Shown here piece after piece: positions 35,690 through 48,611 of a DNA stretch of 64,000 nucleotides; the stretch's first letter is position 1; every line of letters starts with the position of its first letter. The stretch is from Hypholoma sublateritium FD-334 SS-4 (taxonomy: Eukaryota; Basidiomycota; Agaricomycetes; Agaricales; Strophariaceae): contig KN817577.1 of assembly GCA_000827495.1 (NCBI GenBank), forward strand, positions 1 to 64,000, written 5' to 3'. The translations under genes and the position numbers were made by a program. The notes under the pieces were generated by a model. It was not told where the DNA came from. It saw only the letters and a program-made list of their open reading frames with translations, and ran no database searches.

Positions 35690-38600
35690 TCAATGCTTCC
35701 CCGTAATACCGAGGTTAGTCATACTGCGGTTGCTGATCCCACCCATCTCGTAGCTCTTCCTACCCGGAATCAGCCCCCCTCGTGTCTGTGCTACGGCCTT
35801 GCCATCCTCTCGCACACCTAAGCCGTTGTCCGGCGAGCGCGAGCTCAGCGCCGTGGTGCTCGCATTCTTCTTCCCGTCCATCGAGAACAGACCCCGCCCA
35901 CCCGCAGGTGTGTTGCCGACGCCGCTCCCCAGGCTGAAGTTCGTCGTGCCGCCACCGCCGGGGAGGCCCGCGCCCGCGCCCGCCTGGCTGCGCTTCGCCG
36001 AGTCCAGCCCGAGCGCGTTCCCCACGGGCATGCTCAGGCGGCGCATCCAGCTGCGTGGCTTGTCGGGCTTCGAGTCGACGCGCTGGTGCACGCCCTGCGG
36101 CGGCGCGCCGTACTTGCTCACCGAGCACGCCTCGCAGCCGCAGTTCGCCGCGTGCCCCGCGCCCGCCGCGCTGCTCGTGCTCGTGCCGGGGCTCGCGGGC
36201 CGCCGCTCGCGCGCACGGGGCGACGGCAGCGGCGAGTGCGCGCCGCGCGTTGGCGACGCGAGCGGCTTGACGGGCGACAGCGGCGGCGCGAGCTGCTGCG
36301 CGCTGGTGTACGCCTTCTGGCGCGCGACGGCGCCGTCGGGCGCGTCGCCGAGCTCCATCTGCGAGAGCGGCCGCTGGAGCTGGTGGCGCAGCGACGTGCG
36401 GCGCTCGCGGGGCCGCATCACGAGCGGCGCGGGCGTGTCGTCCTCGCGTAGGCTCTGCAGGCGCGCGCGCTCGCGGTCGAGCTCGCGGCTGCGGGCCTCG
36501 AGCTCCTGCTCGCGCGCGTGCAGTTCTTGCTCCTTTACTTTGCGCTCGAGCACCGCGACGTCCTCGCTGCGCTGTTGTTGCTGTTGCTGTTGGCGCTGGC
36601 GGCGTTCTTCATCCGAGCCGAGCATGCGCCGGTTTGTCGTGGGCGATGTGCGTTCTTGATATGCGTCCTTCGGCGCCCGTGCAGTGTCGAGAGGCGGGAG
36701 TGACTGGCCGGCCCTGAGTCGTGGTGAAAGAGGTGTGTCGGCGGGCTCATACCGCGAGGCTAGGTCAGTGACGCTTAGAGGTATCCGTGGGAGCTCTCTG
36801 GGTGGCGGAGAGATGGAACCGGACTACATAAAAAAGGTTACAATCTTATTTGGCTGAGAATGGCAGATGCACGCACATTATACGAGTACCGATTCCGCAT
36901 GGCGGCGACAAGACTGCCCGTGCTTGTGCCTGTGTCCGTCCGCTCCATCGCCCTCGGGTACTTCGCGCCATCCACGGTCCTCGACTTCCCAGGCGAGTCC
37001 ATGACGCCAAACTCCCTGCTTTCGTCGTCATACTGCGGTCTCTGATAACGCAGCGCAGCCAGGTCGGCAGACGACGATGCCCTATGTGACATCTGCGGCA
37101 CCGCCCGCTCATACTCGCGCCGCGGGTCCCGCTCCGCAGGCAGGGAGGTGTGCGACTTCACAGGGATCGGCCGGCGGATCTCATTCGTTGACGACACCGC
37201 CGCCGCAGGCGATATGCGTTCTATATCATCGTCGTCGCCGCGGCTGTGCCCGCGGGGCCTGCTGCGCTGCTCCCGCTCTGCGCGCGGCGGCGACTGCGAG
37301 CCATTCGAGCCGCGGAAGTTCTGGTTCGCCGTCCGGAACGAGTCGTCCAGCTCGCTGTGCGCCGAGACGGGCGAGTCGGCGAGCGCGCCGCCGGCCGACG
37401 GGAATTGGAGGTTGGACGAGGACGACGAGAGCGCCTGCGACAGCCCCGACGGCTGGGGCGCCGCGCGCACGGGCGGGATAGGGAAGTGCGTCGGGGGACT
37501 GGGGAACGCGGACAGCGAGCGCACGGAGCCCGTGTTCGGGTCGACGAACGGGGGCCGGGGCGGCTCCATGTCGCCGTGCGCTGCGGGCTCCGGCGGCGCG
37601 GCGGGGGCCTGTGTGTGTCGGGCCACTGTTGGCGAGGGTGCGCTCAGGTTGTCGCGATGGAGGTCCTGGGAGCTCGCCGAGGCAGACGGCGGGCCCGTCG
37701 AGTATCCGGGGGGCGCATGCGCGCGGGGCAGCTCCAGCTCGCGGCTCTCCGGGGTGCGCTGTGCGTTGCCTGCGGACTGAGGTCGGGCGGCCGCCTCTTC
37801 CTGGATCGGCTTCAGCCCTCCGCCCGCTGCATTGTCGTCGCTCGGCTGGATATCCTCAACGTTGTGCAGGTCAGATGGGAGAATGCCTGTCCAGCCCCCT
37901 TCGCACAGCGCCTTCCACTGGCCGAGGGGCCCGATGGTAGGTGAGAACCGCCGGACACATTCACAGGACTTCTGCCACTCCGAGTCCGCGAGCCGCGAGA
38001 GACTGGCGGCGACGCCGTATATCGTAGAGGAGTGCCTCTGCGTCACATTTAGAGCGTGGTTGCTGGGCTGGGGATGAGTACGTCTTGTGCGATAGGGGTT
38101 TTGATCGTACTCACTATTTCTCCAGCGCCATTTCAGGGCCGAGCGTGCTGATCAAGGTGATGTATCGCGCATGCTCCTCGCTCACATCCGTTGCCTTTTT
38201 CTTAGTTTTCTTTTCGTAATTCTGGCCTGAAAGGGCATTAAAAGCAGAAGCAAAGAGATAGGGATAGACCGATTTACCTGCCTGCTTAATCTTAGCATTT
38301 GCACCAGCCATCTTCTCGTCGTGATTTCGTTCCTCTTTCTAAACAGCCTACATTCGATATAATGGTTCCCGAAACAAAATGATAGTCACTCACTGCCAGT
38401 CTCTTGAACCACTTCTTCACCTCCGTGCTGACCGAATCATACTCCTTATCGGCCACCTTCCCAAACTTGGTATCAACCTCCGCCAGCGCCTCGAACAGCG
38501 TCGCGCTCGTGTTCATCGCGTTCACTGCGCGCACCCAGATATCCCGTCAGCAACGCATGGCACGGCAAGACACAGGGCGGAAGCAGCGCACCAGCAATCT

Positions 38601-38808
38601 CCCCGGTCCCCTTTACACCCGCCGCCTCGCGCAGAGCCTTCGCCAGGCGCTTCTGCAGCGCGCCAACCGCGCCAACCGCTTCGCAGTACTCGTTGAATAT
38701 GCCCAGCAGGCCCTCAACCGCCTTGCATGATTTGTGCACGTCCGCGCGCTCGACGAGGGCGGCCAGCGGAGCGGGAGCGGGCGCGTTCTGACTCGCGGGT
38801 GCCGCCAT
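35690..38808 (-). CDS. IMD/BAR-type membrane-bending protein (IVY1-like) with long disordered tail
   Basis: Starts MAAPASQNAPAPAPLAALVE at 38808. The N-terminal helical domain reads DVHKSCKAVEGLLGIFNEYC, NTSATLFEALAEVDTKFG, YDSVSTEVKKWFKRLAKEER, QNYEKKTKKKATDVSEEHAR and SEWQKSCECVRRFSP, typical of IMD (IRSp53/MIM) coiled-coil domains that bind acidic phospholipids. A very GC-rich Ser/Pro/Arg-rich disordered region follows. The last exon (from about 36770 to 35690) carries a Gln-rich coiled coil after MLGSDEERRQRQQ, a CGCEACS motif, and the end MTNLGITGKH. Fungal IVY1 acts at vacuole or endosome membranes; that is inferred here. Confidence 0.82.
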
Positions 38809-40091
38809 CGCGACGTCGGGGAGTGGGGGATGGCAAGAGGGATGAAGGGGCGGGTAGACGGCAGGGGCGGCAGCCGGTGCCTTCAAGGGTGACCTTGAGT
38901 CCCTTGAATGATGGGCGCGCACTGGACAAGAGGCGCGCGACAGTGCGCTGGGAAAGGTAATCGCATGTTCCCACGCACAGTGGCGCAGGCGCAGCAGCTA
39001 TTTTGATTCGGGACAAAAGGTCGTTCTGAGGAGCACATAAACTCTATCTACATATACGCAAATCAAGACGGTTAAAATGTGCTTTAGGGTTTGTTTTCAG
39101 TTTAGTTCATACGCTTTAATATGGAAGGCTATCGATAGGTTTTGGCAAGGTTTTGGCGTGGCCGAATGTCAATTACGCCGACAGCTCTAAATACACACAG
39201 ATAAATGGGAATTGCGCGTCATTTAGATTGCCTGAAGAGTTCACGTCGGCCAATAGCCAATACGGAGCGCCCCGAGCGCTAATTATATCTGAGCGCGATT
39301 ATACTTGGCTGATAGGCCGGACGATCGTGATAGAAAGTTCAAAGCACTATCTTTAGTTACGTTCAGGGAACCCGCATCGTCTTCATAAAATCGCTGGTAT
39401 AAGTCTACGCTTGTAGCCCAGCCCTTGGTAGTCTCGGGCGCTTATTTCAGCTTACAACTGCGCCAAATCGCGGTCTGTCGCGTATTGCATCTCCAGAAAT
39501 TCACAGGCATCAGAAGCAGAGTTGATGCCTGTTTCATGGTGGCATTAAGCCCTGTTTAGGCTTATGCCTATGAATATACGGCGCCCAAATTGATGACTTG
39601 CTGAAGGTGATAATTTAGGGTAAACCTGTGTATAACGCAGGAACTCAGGCTTGCAAAGCGTAGTCAGCTGGGTAAGACGCTATCCGGAAGAGTATCCGGC
39701 ATGGATGGAGGAAAGGATATTTATGTCCGGTGAGAACCGATGGCGATCTGGCCTTTTTCGTTGCTTCCCAACGGGCTTGGGCGCGTTTTTACGCAGTGGC
39801 GCATGGGGAGATGAGGCTGGTTGGGGTTGTGGCCGCATGGAGGCCTGATTATCTGATAAAGATTCAGGCACGTGGATCAGCAATTATTATCTGATAAAGT
39901 GAACCCCTGCCCGCTCCGCTTCCCCGTCAGATCTAGGCTGACAGCTCTGTCGCGTTTCGTTGTCTGCTGCGCCCCCGTATATAAGCCCACCCATCTCCTC
40001 CCATCTCCTCTTCCCTTCGCCGTTTTGACCCTCCCCCAGCGCCTTTCACTCCAAGCAGCGCCATTTTACCACGTCCCTGGCCTGCGCTGAT
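38809..40091. other. 1.28-kb divergent promoter region (IMD protein / MFS transporter)
   Basis: No supported gene. A TATA-like GTATATAAGC occurs near 39977-39986, about 110 bp before the MFS ATG. The minus-strand side starts within GC-rich sequence. Confidence 0.45.
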
Positions 40092-42394
40092 ATGGCGGCT
40101 GCCGCGCGGACTGCTGCATCAGACTCCTCCGAAGAAGATTCCCTCTTGCCAGGGCCCCGTCACTCGAGCAGCGCAAAGACTTCTTCGATGCGGGCACGCA
40201 TCTTCCACAAGCGCGCGGCATGGCGCCCGCACCCGTTCTGGTTAGCCAGCCCAGCTGGCATCGCTAGCTGCCCACGTAATGACGCTTTCTGTCCAGGCTT
40301 ATCCCAGTCGTTCTCGTAATGTCCATGTCGGTGTGTAATCCTCTCTCATTAGCCTTACCGAGCTGCTGACGTCGGTGTTCGCGCAGCGAGGAGTGACGAT
40401 GTCTCCGCGCATACAGGTCTACAAGGCCATTGCCTGTCGATCTCTGGACGGAGCTACACCTGGAATCGGCGACCTCACGAATTTCACGCTGGCAGGGTGC
40501 GGAGACACCGAGGTTCAAGCGCGGGCCGCGAAAATCCAGGCGTGTATGTGCTTCTTCCCCATCAAAGCTGCATCTATTCAAGTGATCTGCCTCCTCAGCC
40601 GTGGTGACTACAATGAGCGTTCTCAGCGCCATCTCGACGGGTTTCTGGAGTCGGCTGGGTGACACTCACGGCCGGAAATTGATCCTATCGACGTTCCTCT
40701 CTGGCGCTCTCCTAATGTCCGTCATATTTTGTCAGAGATTATGCTCTCATTTGACACGGTCACTAGGGAAGCCGTCTTTGTCTTGGTTATGAAGCCCGAC
40801 TCGATGTTTGGGCGACACGCAGAACGCTTTATCCTCGTTGGCCCCATCATTGAAGGCTTTGTTGGCGGCCTGTCTACTTTCAACGGAGTGACACATGCGT
40901 AATTAACCTGTCTTGAATGCCGGGTCTCTATCCTTATTTTTCGCCAGCTATATTTCAGATTGCACCCGCCATGGTTCACGGTCGACGATATTTTCCACTG
41001 TACAGGGCATGGTATTTGTCGGGCTGGCTATTGGACCATGGGTACGTGTCGCGAAACCTAACGCCCACAAAGCTAACTCATGGACTCTAGATTGGGGGCC
41101 TCTTCTTCCCTCCGAAAGGCTACAGCGACGGCTATTTTTACGCCAGCATCAGTCTCATCTCTCTCACTCTGCTCTATGTGATCTTCGTCTGTCCCGAATC
41201 AAAAGTGCCTGCTGCACCAGTAGAAGATGTACGGGAGCGCACCAGCCCCGCATATAAAGAATCCCCGATCCTCGTTGTCCGCCGACTAGCTCTCAAGTTC
41301 ATCTCCGCACTACTGCTTCCTATCTCTATGTTTGCTCCACGCCGGATTCCCGGCTCGTCACGATATAATTACAACATGACTTTTTGCGGGCTAGCTCTAT
41401 TCCTCTATATCGTATCGACAGTAAGTCTTGATTTGCACTGTTCAATCCAATTTTCTCACCAATACCTAGGGTGTCTATTCAGCCAAATACCTCTATGCAC
41501 AACACGTTTATACGTGGACGACTGCCCAAGTACGTTCTTAATTATACAATCAATATATCCTATTTATGACGTTTATCACAGTTGGGGTACTACATGTCCA
41601 CTCTATGGATATCCCGCGCATTCAACCTCCTCGTCTTCCTTCCCTGTAAGTTCTACCTGATACCGATCGCAAAGAAGGCTACTGATAGCCTTAACCAGTC
41701 CTCCTCTCCTACCTCAAACCCAAGCCCACCAGCCCACCAGGAACTAATCCCAACGCGTACGATATCGGGCGAGAGCTCAACTTCGACCGATACCTCGCGG
41801 GGATCTCCCTTGCGGTCGACGGCCTCGCGGACGCCCTCGTCGCCGTCGTGTCGAACAAGTCGCAGCCCATCTTCGTCGCGCTCTCCTGCCTCTCGTCGTT
41901 CACCTCGGGCGGGAACCCCGCGCTGCACTCGCTCGGCGCAGTGTGTCTGCACGCGTGCGGCTTCGGGCAGGACGTCGGCGCGCTCTTCGGCGCGCTGGGC
42001 GTCCTCTCAGCCATCGGGCACATCGTCTCGGTGCGTCCCCTTCTTAACAGCTTAATGGGTGCCCGCTCCGTGTACACGGCATGCTGACAGCCCGCTTTGC
42101 GCGCAGCCCTCGATCTACGCGCTCACGTACGGCTCGTCGGTGGGGAACTTCCGCGAGGCGATCTTCGTGCTCGGCGCGTGCCTGCTCTTCGCTGCGGTCG
42201 GCTGCCTCGCGATGATCTCGCCCGACGAGAAGAACATCGCGCTCGGGGACGATGGTGGGTCGAGCGGCGGTGCGGGTGCAGAGGCGCCGGAGGTGCGCGT
42301 GCGGGACTATGCGTACCAGGCTATCGGTGCGCCGGAGGAGGACGCGGAGCTCGAGGACGCGGCGCGGCGGGCCGTAGTTGGGGACCGGGTGTGA
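40092..42394 (+). CDS. MFS transporter, about 12 TM segments
   Basis: Begins MAAAARTAASDSSEEDSLLP with a Ser/Glu-rich cytosolic N-terminus. Spliced frame: HPFWLIPVVLVMSMSRGVTMS, SPRIQVYKAIACRSLDG, AVVTTMSVLSAISTGFWSRL then GDTHGRKLILSTF (MFS G-x-x-x-D-R/K-x-G-R-K loop), FGRHAERFILVGP, ISDCTRHGSRSTIFSTVQG, a central hydrophilic loop with RERTSPAYKE, and the C-terminal half ending RRAVVGDRV. The exon ending CTA AT joins G GAA GCC through a weak GTCCGT donor at about 40715. It resembles uncharacterised basidiomycete MFS proteins near the tetracycline/SLC46 type; the substrate is unknown. Confidence 0.85.
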
Positions 42395-42609
42395 TTGGTG
42401 TGGTTAGTCCGACGCTGATAATGATTCATGACACGGACTGAGGACTGGGATGCCTGCATCCTGGTTTATATTTTACGAGCCAAGGTGTGCTTTTAGTGTA
42501 TGTATGTTTTAGAAGCTGTATGTTCGAGTTGTAGTTGTTAGATTTTGATAAAATGATTTGTATGAGACGAATAACTTCCTTTTGTGGAACTCGCGCCTTG
42601 AGGAAAGCC

Positions 42610-44163
42610 ATGACGGACGCGCCGCCTGCGCCGACGCCGCTGCACCTGCTGCGCTCGCACTCGGCGCCCATCAGCACCCTCGCATTGTCGCCCGACAACG
42701 AGCGCATCTACTCCGCCGACGCCACCGGCCTCGTCGTCGTCACCAACACCCGCACCCTCCGCGCCCTCGCCGCCTGGAATGCGCATACCGACTCGATCCT
42801 CGGCATCGAGGAGTGGCACACATTCGTCATCACGTCTGTACCTTCCTCCCCACGGGAACGATCGCACGGCTGATTCGTCTGGTCGCCAGGCACGGGCGCG
42901 ACAACAAGCTGCATGTGTGGCGGCGCATCGAGGAGCTCCCCGCCGCCGCCCGCATCGGCGGCTCCGCGGCGCTCCCGAGTCTCCCCGTCCCCGCGCTGTG
43001 CTATTCAATGGACGTGAACGCGCTCAACTTCTGCCGCTTTGGCCTTCTCCCTCTCTCCCCACCGAACGACGGCGAGGCGGAGGCAGCGCCCACGGCGCTG
43101 TTCGCGCTCCCGAACCTCGTCGACTCGTCCACGGTGCGCGGGCCCCTTCGCGCACATCGGCACATTTGACACGAGCACGAGCACCCCGCAGGCGGACGTG
43201 TGGACCCTCCCCGCGCGCACGCGGCTGCACGCGGCGATCGGGCAGGACGACAAGGCGCCGCGGGCAGCCGCCAACCCCGGCGCGCGGAACACCACCGGTG
43301 CGCCTGCCTCTGTCCCACCTCTCGCGGCGGTCTGATTCCTAAGTATACAGGCATAATCATGGCGCTTCACCTCTTCCAGCGCCCCGGCGGGGCGCTGCGC
43401 CTGCTCACCGCGTACGAGGACGGCAGCGTCGCGCTGCGCGAGTATACCCGTGGCGACGCGCCGTCCGTGGAGGGCGCTGGCTGGGCGGCGCTCTGGGCGG
43501 TGCGCCTGCATGGCGAGTCTGGTGCGTGCGCCGTGCTAATGTGTGTGTTTTTCTTGGAGGGCGCTGGCTGACGACGACGGCGGGGCGGGCAGTGATGGCG
43601 ATGCGCGTCGCGCGTGCAGGCGACTTTGCGCTCACCGTCTCAGCGGACCACATCGTCGGGCGCTACAATCTTGCAGTACGTGCTCTCCTTGCACTATGGT
43701 TGTATGTAAATTTACATTTCTGTGTGCGCAGGACGACGCGCCGGCCGACGGGCAGCACGGCGTGATCATGCGCACGAAGCACGCGGGGAACGGCGCCGTC
43801 GCGCTGCGCGACGACGGACGCGTATGCGCGGTCGGCGGGTGGGACGGACGGTGCGCATATACCCTCTTTTTTCCGCGACGAGCCTGACCTGTTGGGGCAC
43901 GCAGCGCCCGCCTGTACTCGACTAAGACTCTCAAGCCGCTTGGGACACTCAAGTACCACAAGACGGCGTGCCAGTGTCTTGAATTCGCGCGGCAGGCCCC
44001 CGGTGCGAGTGCCCCGGAAGAGGGGTCTGGTCGCGCGGAGGTGGACGAGGACGACGATGAGGAGATGAGCGCGGCGGAGGTGGAGGAGCGGACGCGGTGG
44101 CTCGTCACTGGGTCGAAAGATAGCAGGGTTGCGATCTGGTCGTTGTTGAGTTTTGACAAATAA
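42610..44163 (+). CDS. ASA1: ASA1-like WD40 protein of the ASTRA complex
   Basis: Seven or so exons, starting MTDAPPAPTPLHLLRSHSAP at 42610. WD-type blades: ISTLALSPDNERIYSADATG, AWNAHTDSILGIEEW, THGRDNKLHVWR, LTAYEDGSVALREY, VSADHIVGRYNLA, VCAVGGWDGRARLYSTKTL and WLVTGSKDSRVAIWSLL at the very end. An acidic insertion (EVDEDDDEEMS) precedes the last blade. Length and the GRDNKLHVW motif match ASA1/GNB1L, which works with Tel2-Tti1-Tti2 in PIKK maturation. Coding GC is high. The start is the only ATG before the first blade. Confidence 0.88.
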
Positions 44164-44310
44164 AACTTGGGATTTCGCGCGTCTGTTTCTAATTGTATTC
44201 TCTAATTTGAAGGCCATACATTCAAAGTAAGCAATTTTGGACTAAAAAATGCATCTGCAAGTTTTTAACGATTGATATTCTATTCAGAAAAACAATCACT
44301 TTTTGCAAGA

Positions 44311-45642
44311 CTATGCGTCATTGGCTAGGGACCTTCCATCCGCGTCAACTTGTCGGATGAAACTTGGGAAACTACGATTAAACGCCATCGCCTCAAAAGG
44401 CCTTAATGAGATATCTGTGTCCGACGCGGTATGTATCCCCAGTCTTGTCTTCCGGTATATTTTGCACGCCATCAAGTTCGAAAAAGCGGTTGATGGTAAG
44501 GCGATGACAATGCTATAACGTGAGATCTTGCTTGGGTACGAAGCGGAACAGACTATTGCGAAGGTGTATATGGGTACGAGGGGCCTGTCAACGGGGGCAA
44601 CGCGTGTAAGTGTAAGTTCTATCAATAATGAGAGGGATGTCACTGACAGAAAATAAGCTTGGCCGTCCTGGAGCAATGTCCGCGAGAATGCAGGTAGGTG
44701 GCGTCCGAAAACAGCAACCATTGCCCTTTTCTGGGGAGTCGGGTCGGCAACTTCAGCCATGATCGTCAGCCTGTACGTTATGGCGCAGAATATCAGGAGA
44801 TCGTTGGTCATCGACACGAGTCTCGACACGGTGACGTAGGCCGAAGAATTTCGTATAGTGAAGCACCGTCCTGCTTGCTCAATTTTCTTGACATCCAGTG
44901 TGAAAACATTAACCTGGGTGTGGAGCAGACATGCGCATGACACCGCTAGCCATGTAAGGAAAAAGAAACCGCACACAATGCGATTGTCTTGATACACTGC
45001 GCGGACCCTCCAGAAGAAGAGCAGAGAGGTCGACGACACCGCTATGACGATGCTCCACTTCTCGACCGTCGCCAATTTCGTGCAATGCGCGGTGTCCGTG
45101 GTCACTATGTACGGTTTACTTGACGAACAGCATGTAGGGTGAACGGCACTTACCAGAAAATAGCAGGATCGCAATGCTGAAGATCAAATTTGATATCCTT
45201 CAAATTTTACATGTTTACACGCGATTAGAACAAGATTGGAAGGCACGATGATCAGTAGGTATGTATAGTATCTAATCAGCGTTCGTTGGGACACAATCTC
45301 ACAAACATCGCTTACCGGGAGATAAAATAAGTGGCAGCAGGTAGCTCGATCGGCCATTTACAAAGCAGCTCATAGTCGTATCCGGTATTGCTGAACAAAT
45401 CCCACACAAATGCCTGTGCTCACAAGGAAAGTCAGATCGATGCAGAGTACTAGCTAGTAGCGGCTGAAGGAACACACTCCGAGGATCCCGGCAAGAACGT
45501 GACTAACAACCGTTGGATTGTAAGGTATGAAAGCCAATGAAGCGCTTTCACTGGATATTGAGGCTGATGGACCATACAACAGCGACGGGGAGGCAGCCAT
45601 GAGGGTACCAGCGTGTGGTTCAGGTAAACTCGGGGGCGGCAA
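44311..45642 (-). CDS. Multi-pass integral membrane protein, paralogue 3 of the family
   Basis: Five exons (45642-45478, 45413-45316, 45197-45154, 45104-44648, 44584-44311) of 165, 98, 44, 457 and 274 nt give 345 residues. It starts MPPPSLPEPHAG; an internal Met (MAASPSL) is an alternative start. Landmarks: YNPTVVSHVLAGILG, AFVWDLFSNTGYDYELLCKW, TDTAHCTKLATVEKWSI, LLFFWRVRAVYQDNRIVCGF, LPAFSRTLLQDGQAYFL and SNLMACKIYRKTRLGIHTAS. The frame is intact once spliced. It is tandem with paralogue 2 on the same strand, and a 31-bp element lies about 205 bp upstream. Confidence 0.85.
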
Positions 45643-45846
45643 AGACAGATGATTATAACAAGATTATAAGCAGATTCCCACATGTTGCCCTCAAGTCCGT
45701 CCAAGACGCAGATCTCACATATGTCTAAATATATGGAAAGAGGCCCGAGATCACAGGTGCGGTCTCCAAGGAATAGCCTGTGAATAGTAGTGAATAAACA
45801 TCTAATGCAGGAGTAAGTATCTACCCCAATCTCTGAAGTTCGCCTT

Positions 45847-45877
45847 CCCTATTTGGCTTGCGTCGATCCAATTTAGG
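45847..45877 (-). promoter_or_regulatory. 31-bp element, copy 2 (upstream of paralogue 3)
   Basis: In the gene's orientation it begins CCTAAATTGGATCGACG and ends GCCAAATAGGG. It lies 205 bp upstream of the 45642 ATG. Confidence 0.75.
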
Positions 45878-46157
45878 CTGAAGAAAGTTACGCGGCAATA
45901 AAACATCGCAGAAGACGGAATTTTCTCTCACCTCATATCGCGCCTGGGATTAAAAGACGTGACACAGCCGTATGTAGCTGTTCGCGAAGTTTAAAGACAG
46001 CAAGGTTGTGATCCGGTCTCTGTCAGATTTCTTGATATACTAACATCTAATTGTGTCATACCGGAAGTTAGGGTGTTGATGTGATTTTTTGGGCTATTTA
46101 CTCTACAGACTACGGAAGCCAACATGACTACGCATGACTTTGTTCTGCATCAATCTG

Positions 46158-47407
46158 TCAAGTGAAACTTGTGGCACTACGAACAAACGCCATTGCCCGA
46201 GATGGCTTCACTAAGGAATCTGTCTCCGAAGCGGTATGTATCCCAAGCCTTGTTTTTCGGTATATTTTGCATGCCATCAAATTCGCGAAAGCGATTGCGG
46301 GGAAGGCAACGACGACGGTATAACGTGAGATTGTATGCGGATACAGAGCGTAACACACCATTGAGAAGGTGTATATCGGGACGAGGGTTCTACAAATAGC
46401 GTCACCTCCAGCCCACAAGAGAGGCAGTTTACTCACAAAAAATAAGCTTGTCCATCCTGCAGTAAAGTCCTCGAGAACGCGGGGAGATATTTTCCAAAAA
46501 GAGCAACCATTAATCTTTTCTTGGGAGTCGGGTTATCGACCTCAGCCATGGCCATAAGCCTATACGTTATGGCGCAGAATATCAAGAGGTCGTTGACCAT
46601 TGGTACGAGTGTTGACGCGATGATGAAGGTCGAATAGCTGCCCGTTGTGAAGCACCGCCCTGCTTGCTGAATTTGCTCGAGGTCCAATACAAAAACGCTA
46701 AACTGGGTGTGGAGGACAGATGCACACGCAACCGCCAACCAGGCCAAAAAAAAGAAACCGCAAACAATGCGATTGTCTTTATACACCGCGCGGACCCTCC
46801 AAAAGAAGAGCAGAGACGTCGTCGAGATTGCGACTGCGACGCTCCACTTCTCGGTTGTCACCAACCTTGCGCAAGACGCAGTGTCCGTGGTCACTATGCA
46901 CAGTTTACTTGACGAGAGTGCAGGTTGACTGAACGGCTCTCACCAACGAATACTAGGGTCACGATGCTGAAGATCAGAGTCGATATTCTTTAGCGTTTAT
47001 ATGTAGTTGGCAAGCGGGGTGATCGGTAAAGTATGATGTCTGATCAGCGCTTTTGGAGAAACACTCTGAGAAGCAGGTCGCTTACCGGGAAATAAGGTAA
47101 GTGGCAGCAGGTACTTCGACCGGCCATCTCCAAAGCAGCTCGTAGTCGTAACCAATATTGCTGAATACATCCCACACAAATGCCTGTGTTCATAGGCATA
47201 GTCAAATTGATCCAGATGCCTGTAGTAGCTGAAGGGACGTACTCCCAGAATACCGGACAGTACGTATCCGACAATTGTAGGATCGTAATGCAGGGAAGAC
47301 AATGACGAACTATTCAAAGGGGAGGGGGAAGCTGTCATAGGTGTGCAAGAGCTTGTTGGTTGGAGTGGTAAAGATGGATGACTTGCCGAAGTTCCACATG
47401 CCGCCAT
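46158..47407 (-). CDS. Multi-pass integral membrane protein, paralogue 2 of the family
   Basis: Five exons (47407-47243, 47183-47086, 46987-46944, 46893-46437, 46389-46158) of 165, 98, 44, 457 and 232 nt give 331 residues. Landmarks: YDPTIVGYVLSGILG, AFVWDVFSNIGYDYELLWRW, STLIFSIVTLVFV, RVRAVYKDNRIVCGFFFLAW, KYLPAFSRTLLQDGQAYFL, and FANLMACKIYRKTRLGIHTA. It ends RSATSFT. The three intact members share intron positions and phases, showing recent duplication. A 31-bp element is 210 bp upstream. Function unknown. Confidence 0.87.
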
Positions 47408-47616
47408 AGAAGCAGACTAAATATATGTTCAAATCTATAGAAAGAGCCCCGAGTTAGATCACAGCTGATCGCAGGCACTGGCCGTCTGCGACCATTAAGG
47501 ATTAAATTTACGCACCTTGATAACCAAGTGATTCAGTGAACGTCCATCTTTTGATATCTCAATGCAGAAGTATATAAAGCAACTACCCCAATTTACGCTC
47601 TCAATCAGTCGGCCTT

Positions 47617-47647
47617 CCCCATTTGGCTTCCTTCGACCCAATTCAGG
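47617..47647 (-). promoter_or_regulatory. 31-bp element, copy 3 (upstream of paralogue 2)
   Basis: In gene orientation begins CCTGAATTGGGTCGAAGGAA and ends GCCAAATGGGG; 210 bp upstream of the 47407 ATG. Confidence 0.75.
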
Positions 47648-48313
47648 CTAGACTCCGGCAAAGGAAGCCGAAAGTTACTAGGCAGATGAAGCAGCCCAGA
47701 AAATGGATTCAAAGGTCGAAAGCTCTCGCCCATATATTACTCTCGCCTCATTCTACATAATTACGCAAGCATAGTGGATGAAAATTAATCTCGTTCTTGT
47801 AGAGACTGTAGCACGTTATTGTGACACTGGTGTACCATGCTACAGTCATATGGCGGAGGATAAAGCTTATATTTGTGCATAGAAAAAGCACGCACTTCCG
47901 AGCGGAAATGATTCTCACCTGTATGCGAAAACGGTAGAAATTCCTCAGAAGTGGACGGGAATGATCTCGGACGATCTACAGTGGCCCTTTCCACGGGCCA
48001 ACTCCGAGACTTAGTACCAGTGCCATATCATACGGGTGGAGGTGAAGGTCCTCCGATCATTTTGGCTGGAGCTCGAGCACCGAATGCTGAATACCAGAAC
48101 CGACCTCCTGATACACCAATTTGTGGATGGCTTTCCGTTGAATTTGCCAAGCCCGCCCAGGGGTCAATCAGATGTCGCCTCCGGCGCTATTTATAGTACA
48201 TAATTTATAGTATAACTATAGTTTTATCACTTTAGTTGCTGATCACATCTTTTGGACCTGTGGATTCTAAGGCAGGCGCGAAGAGTAGCTGGTGGTTTAG
48301 CTCAGGTTTCTGT

Positions 48314-48344
48314 CCCAATTTGGCCTCCTCTGACCCAATTTAGG
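48314..48344 (-). repeat. 31-bp element, copy 4 (orphan)
   Basis: In minus orientation begins CCTAAATTGGGTCAGAGGAG and ends CCAAATTGGG. No intact paralogue lies immediately downstream on the minus strand. Confidence 0.65.
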
Positions 48345-48611
48345 GCAGAAAATTTGATTGTGATTTGTGAACTCCGCGCACAGTGGCAGGCATAATTATC
48401 AATAATACTGTTAGTACTAGTACAAGGCCCTTATAAAAATTCACAATCAGAATAGGTGTCCCTTAATGGTGTAGATAAGTGCGTACAACCTCAGACTCCA
48501 GTACACGGTAGCTTCTCGTCCGCGGACCCATTAACATCGTTCCTACTATTTGGGCTTCGATTACGGCGATACAGCAGAGGCTTTAATTAGCCGTTTATAA
48601 ACAGGCATAAA

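Larger units (their letters stand above)
47408..48611. other. Intergenic region with two 31-bp elements
   Basis: No coding sequence supported. It holds element copies at 47617-47647 and 48314-48344. The latter has no recognisable gene downstream, so it may mark a lost paralogue. Confidence 0.55.

Noticed and set aside
35799..36659. Long plus-strand open frame (286 codons)
   Set aside because: It is the complement of the GC-rich last exon of the IMD-domain gene; the composition (Ser, Arg, Cys runs) is an antisense artefact.
34205..47183. Idea that membrane paralogues 1 and 3 are pseudogenes because of in-frame TGA/TAA after GILG
   Set aside because: A conserved donor GGA|GTRYGT and acceptor ACAG|GC in all three copies shifts to another frame (WDLFSN-GYDYELL) that is fully open, with equal exon lengths.
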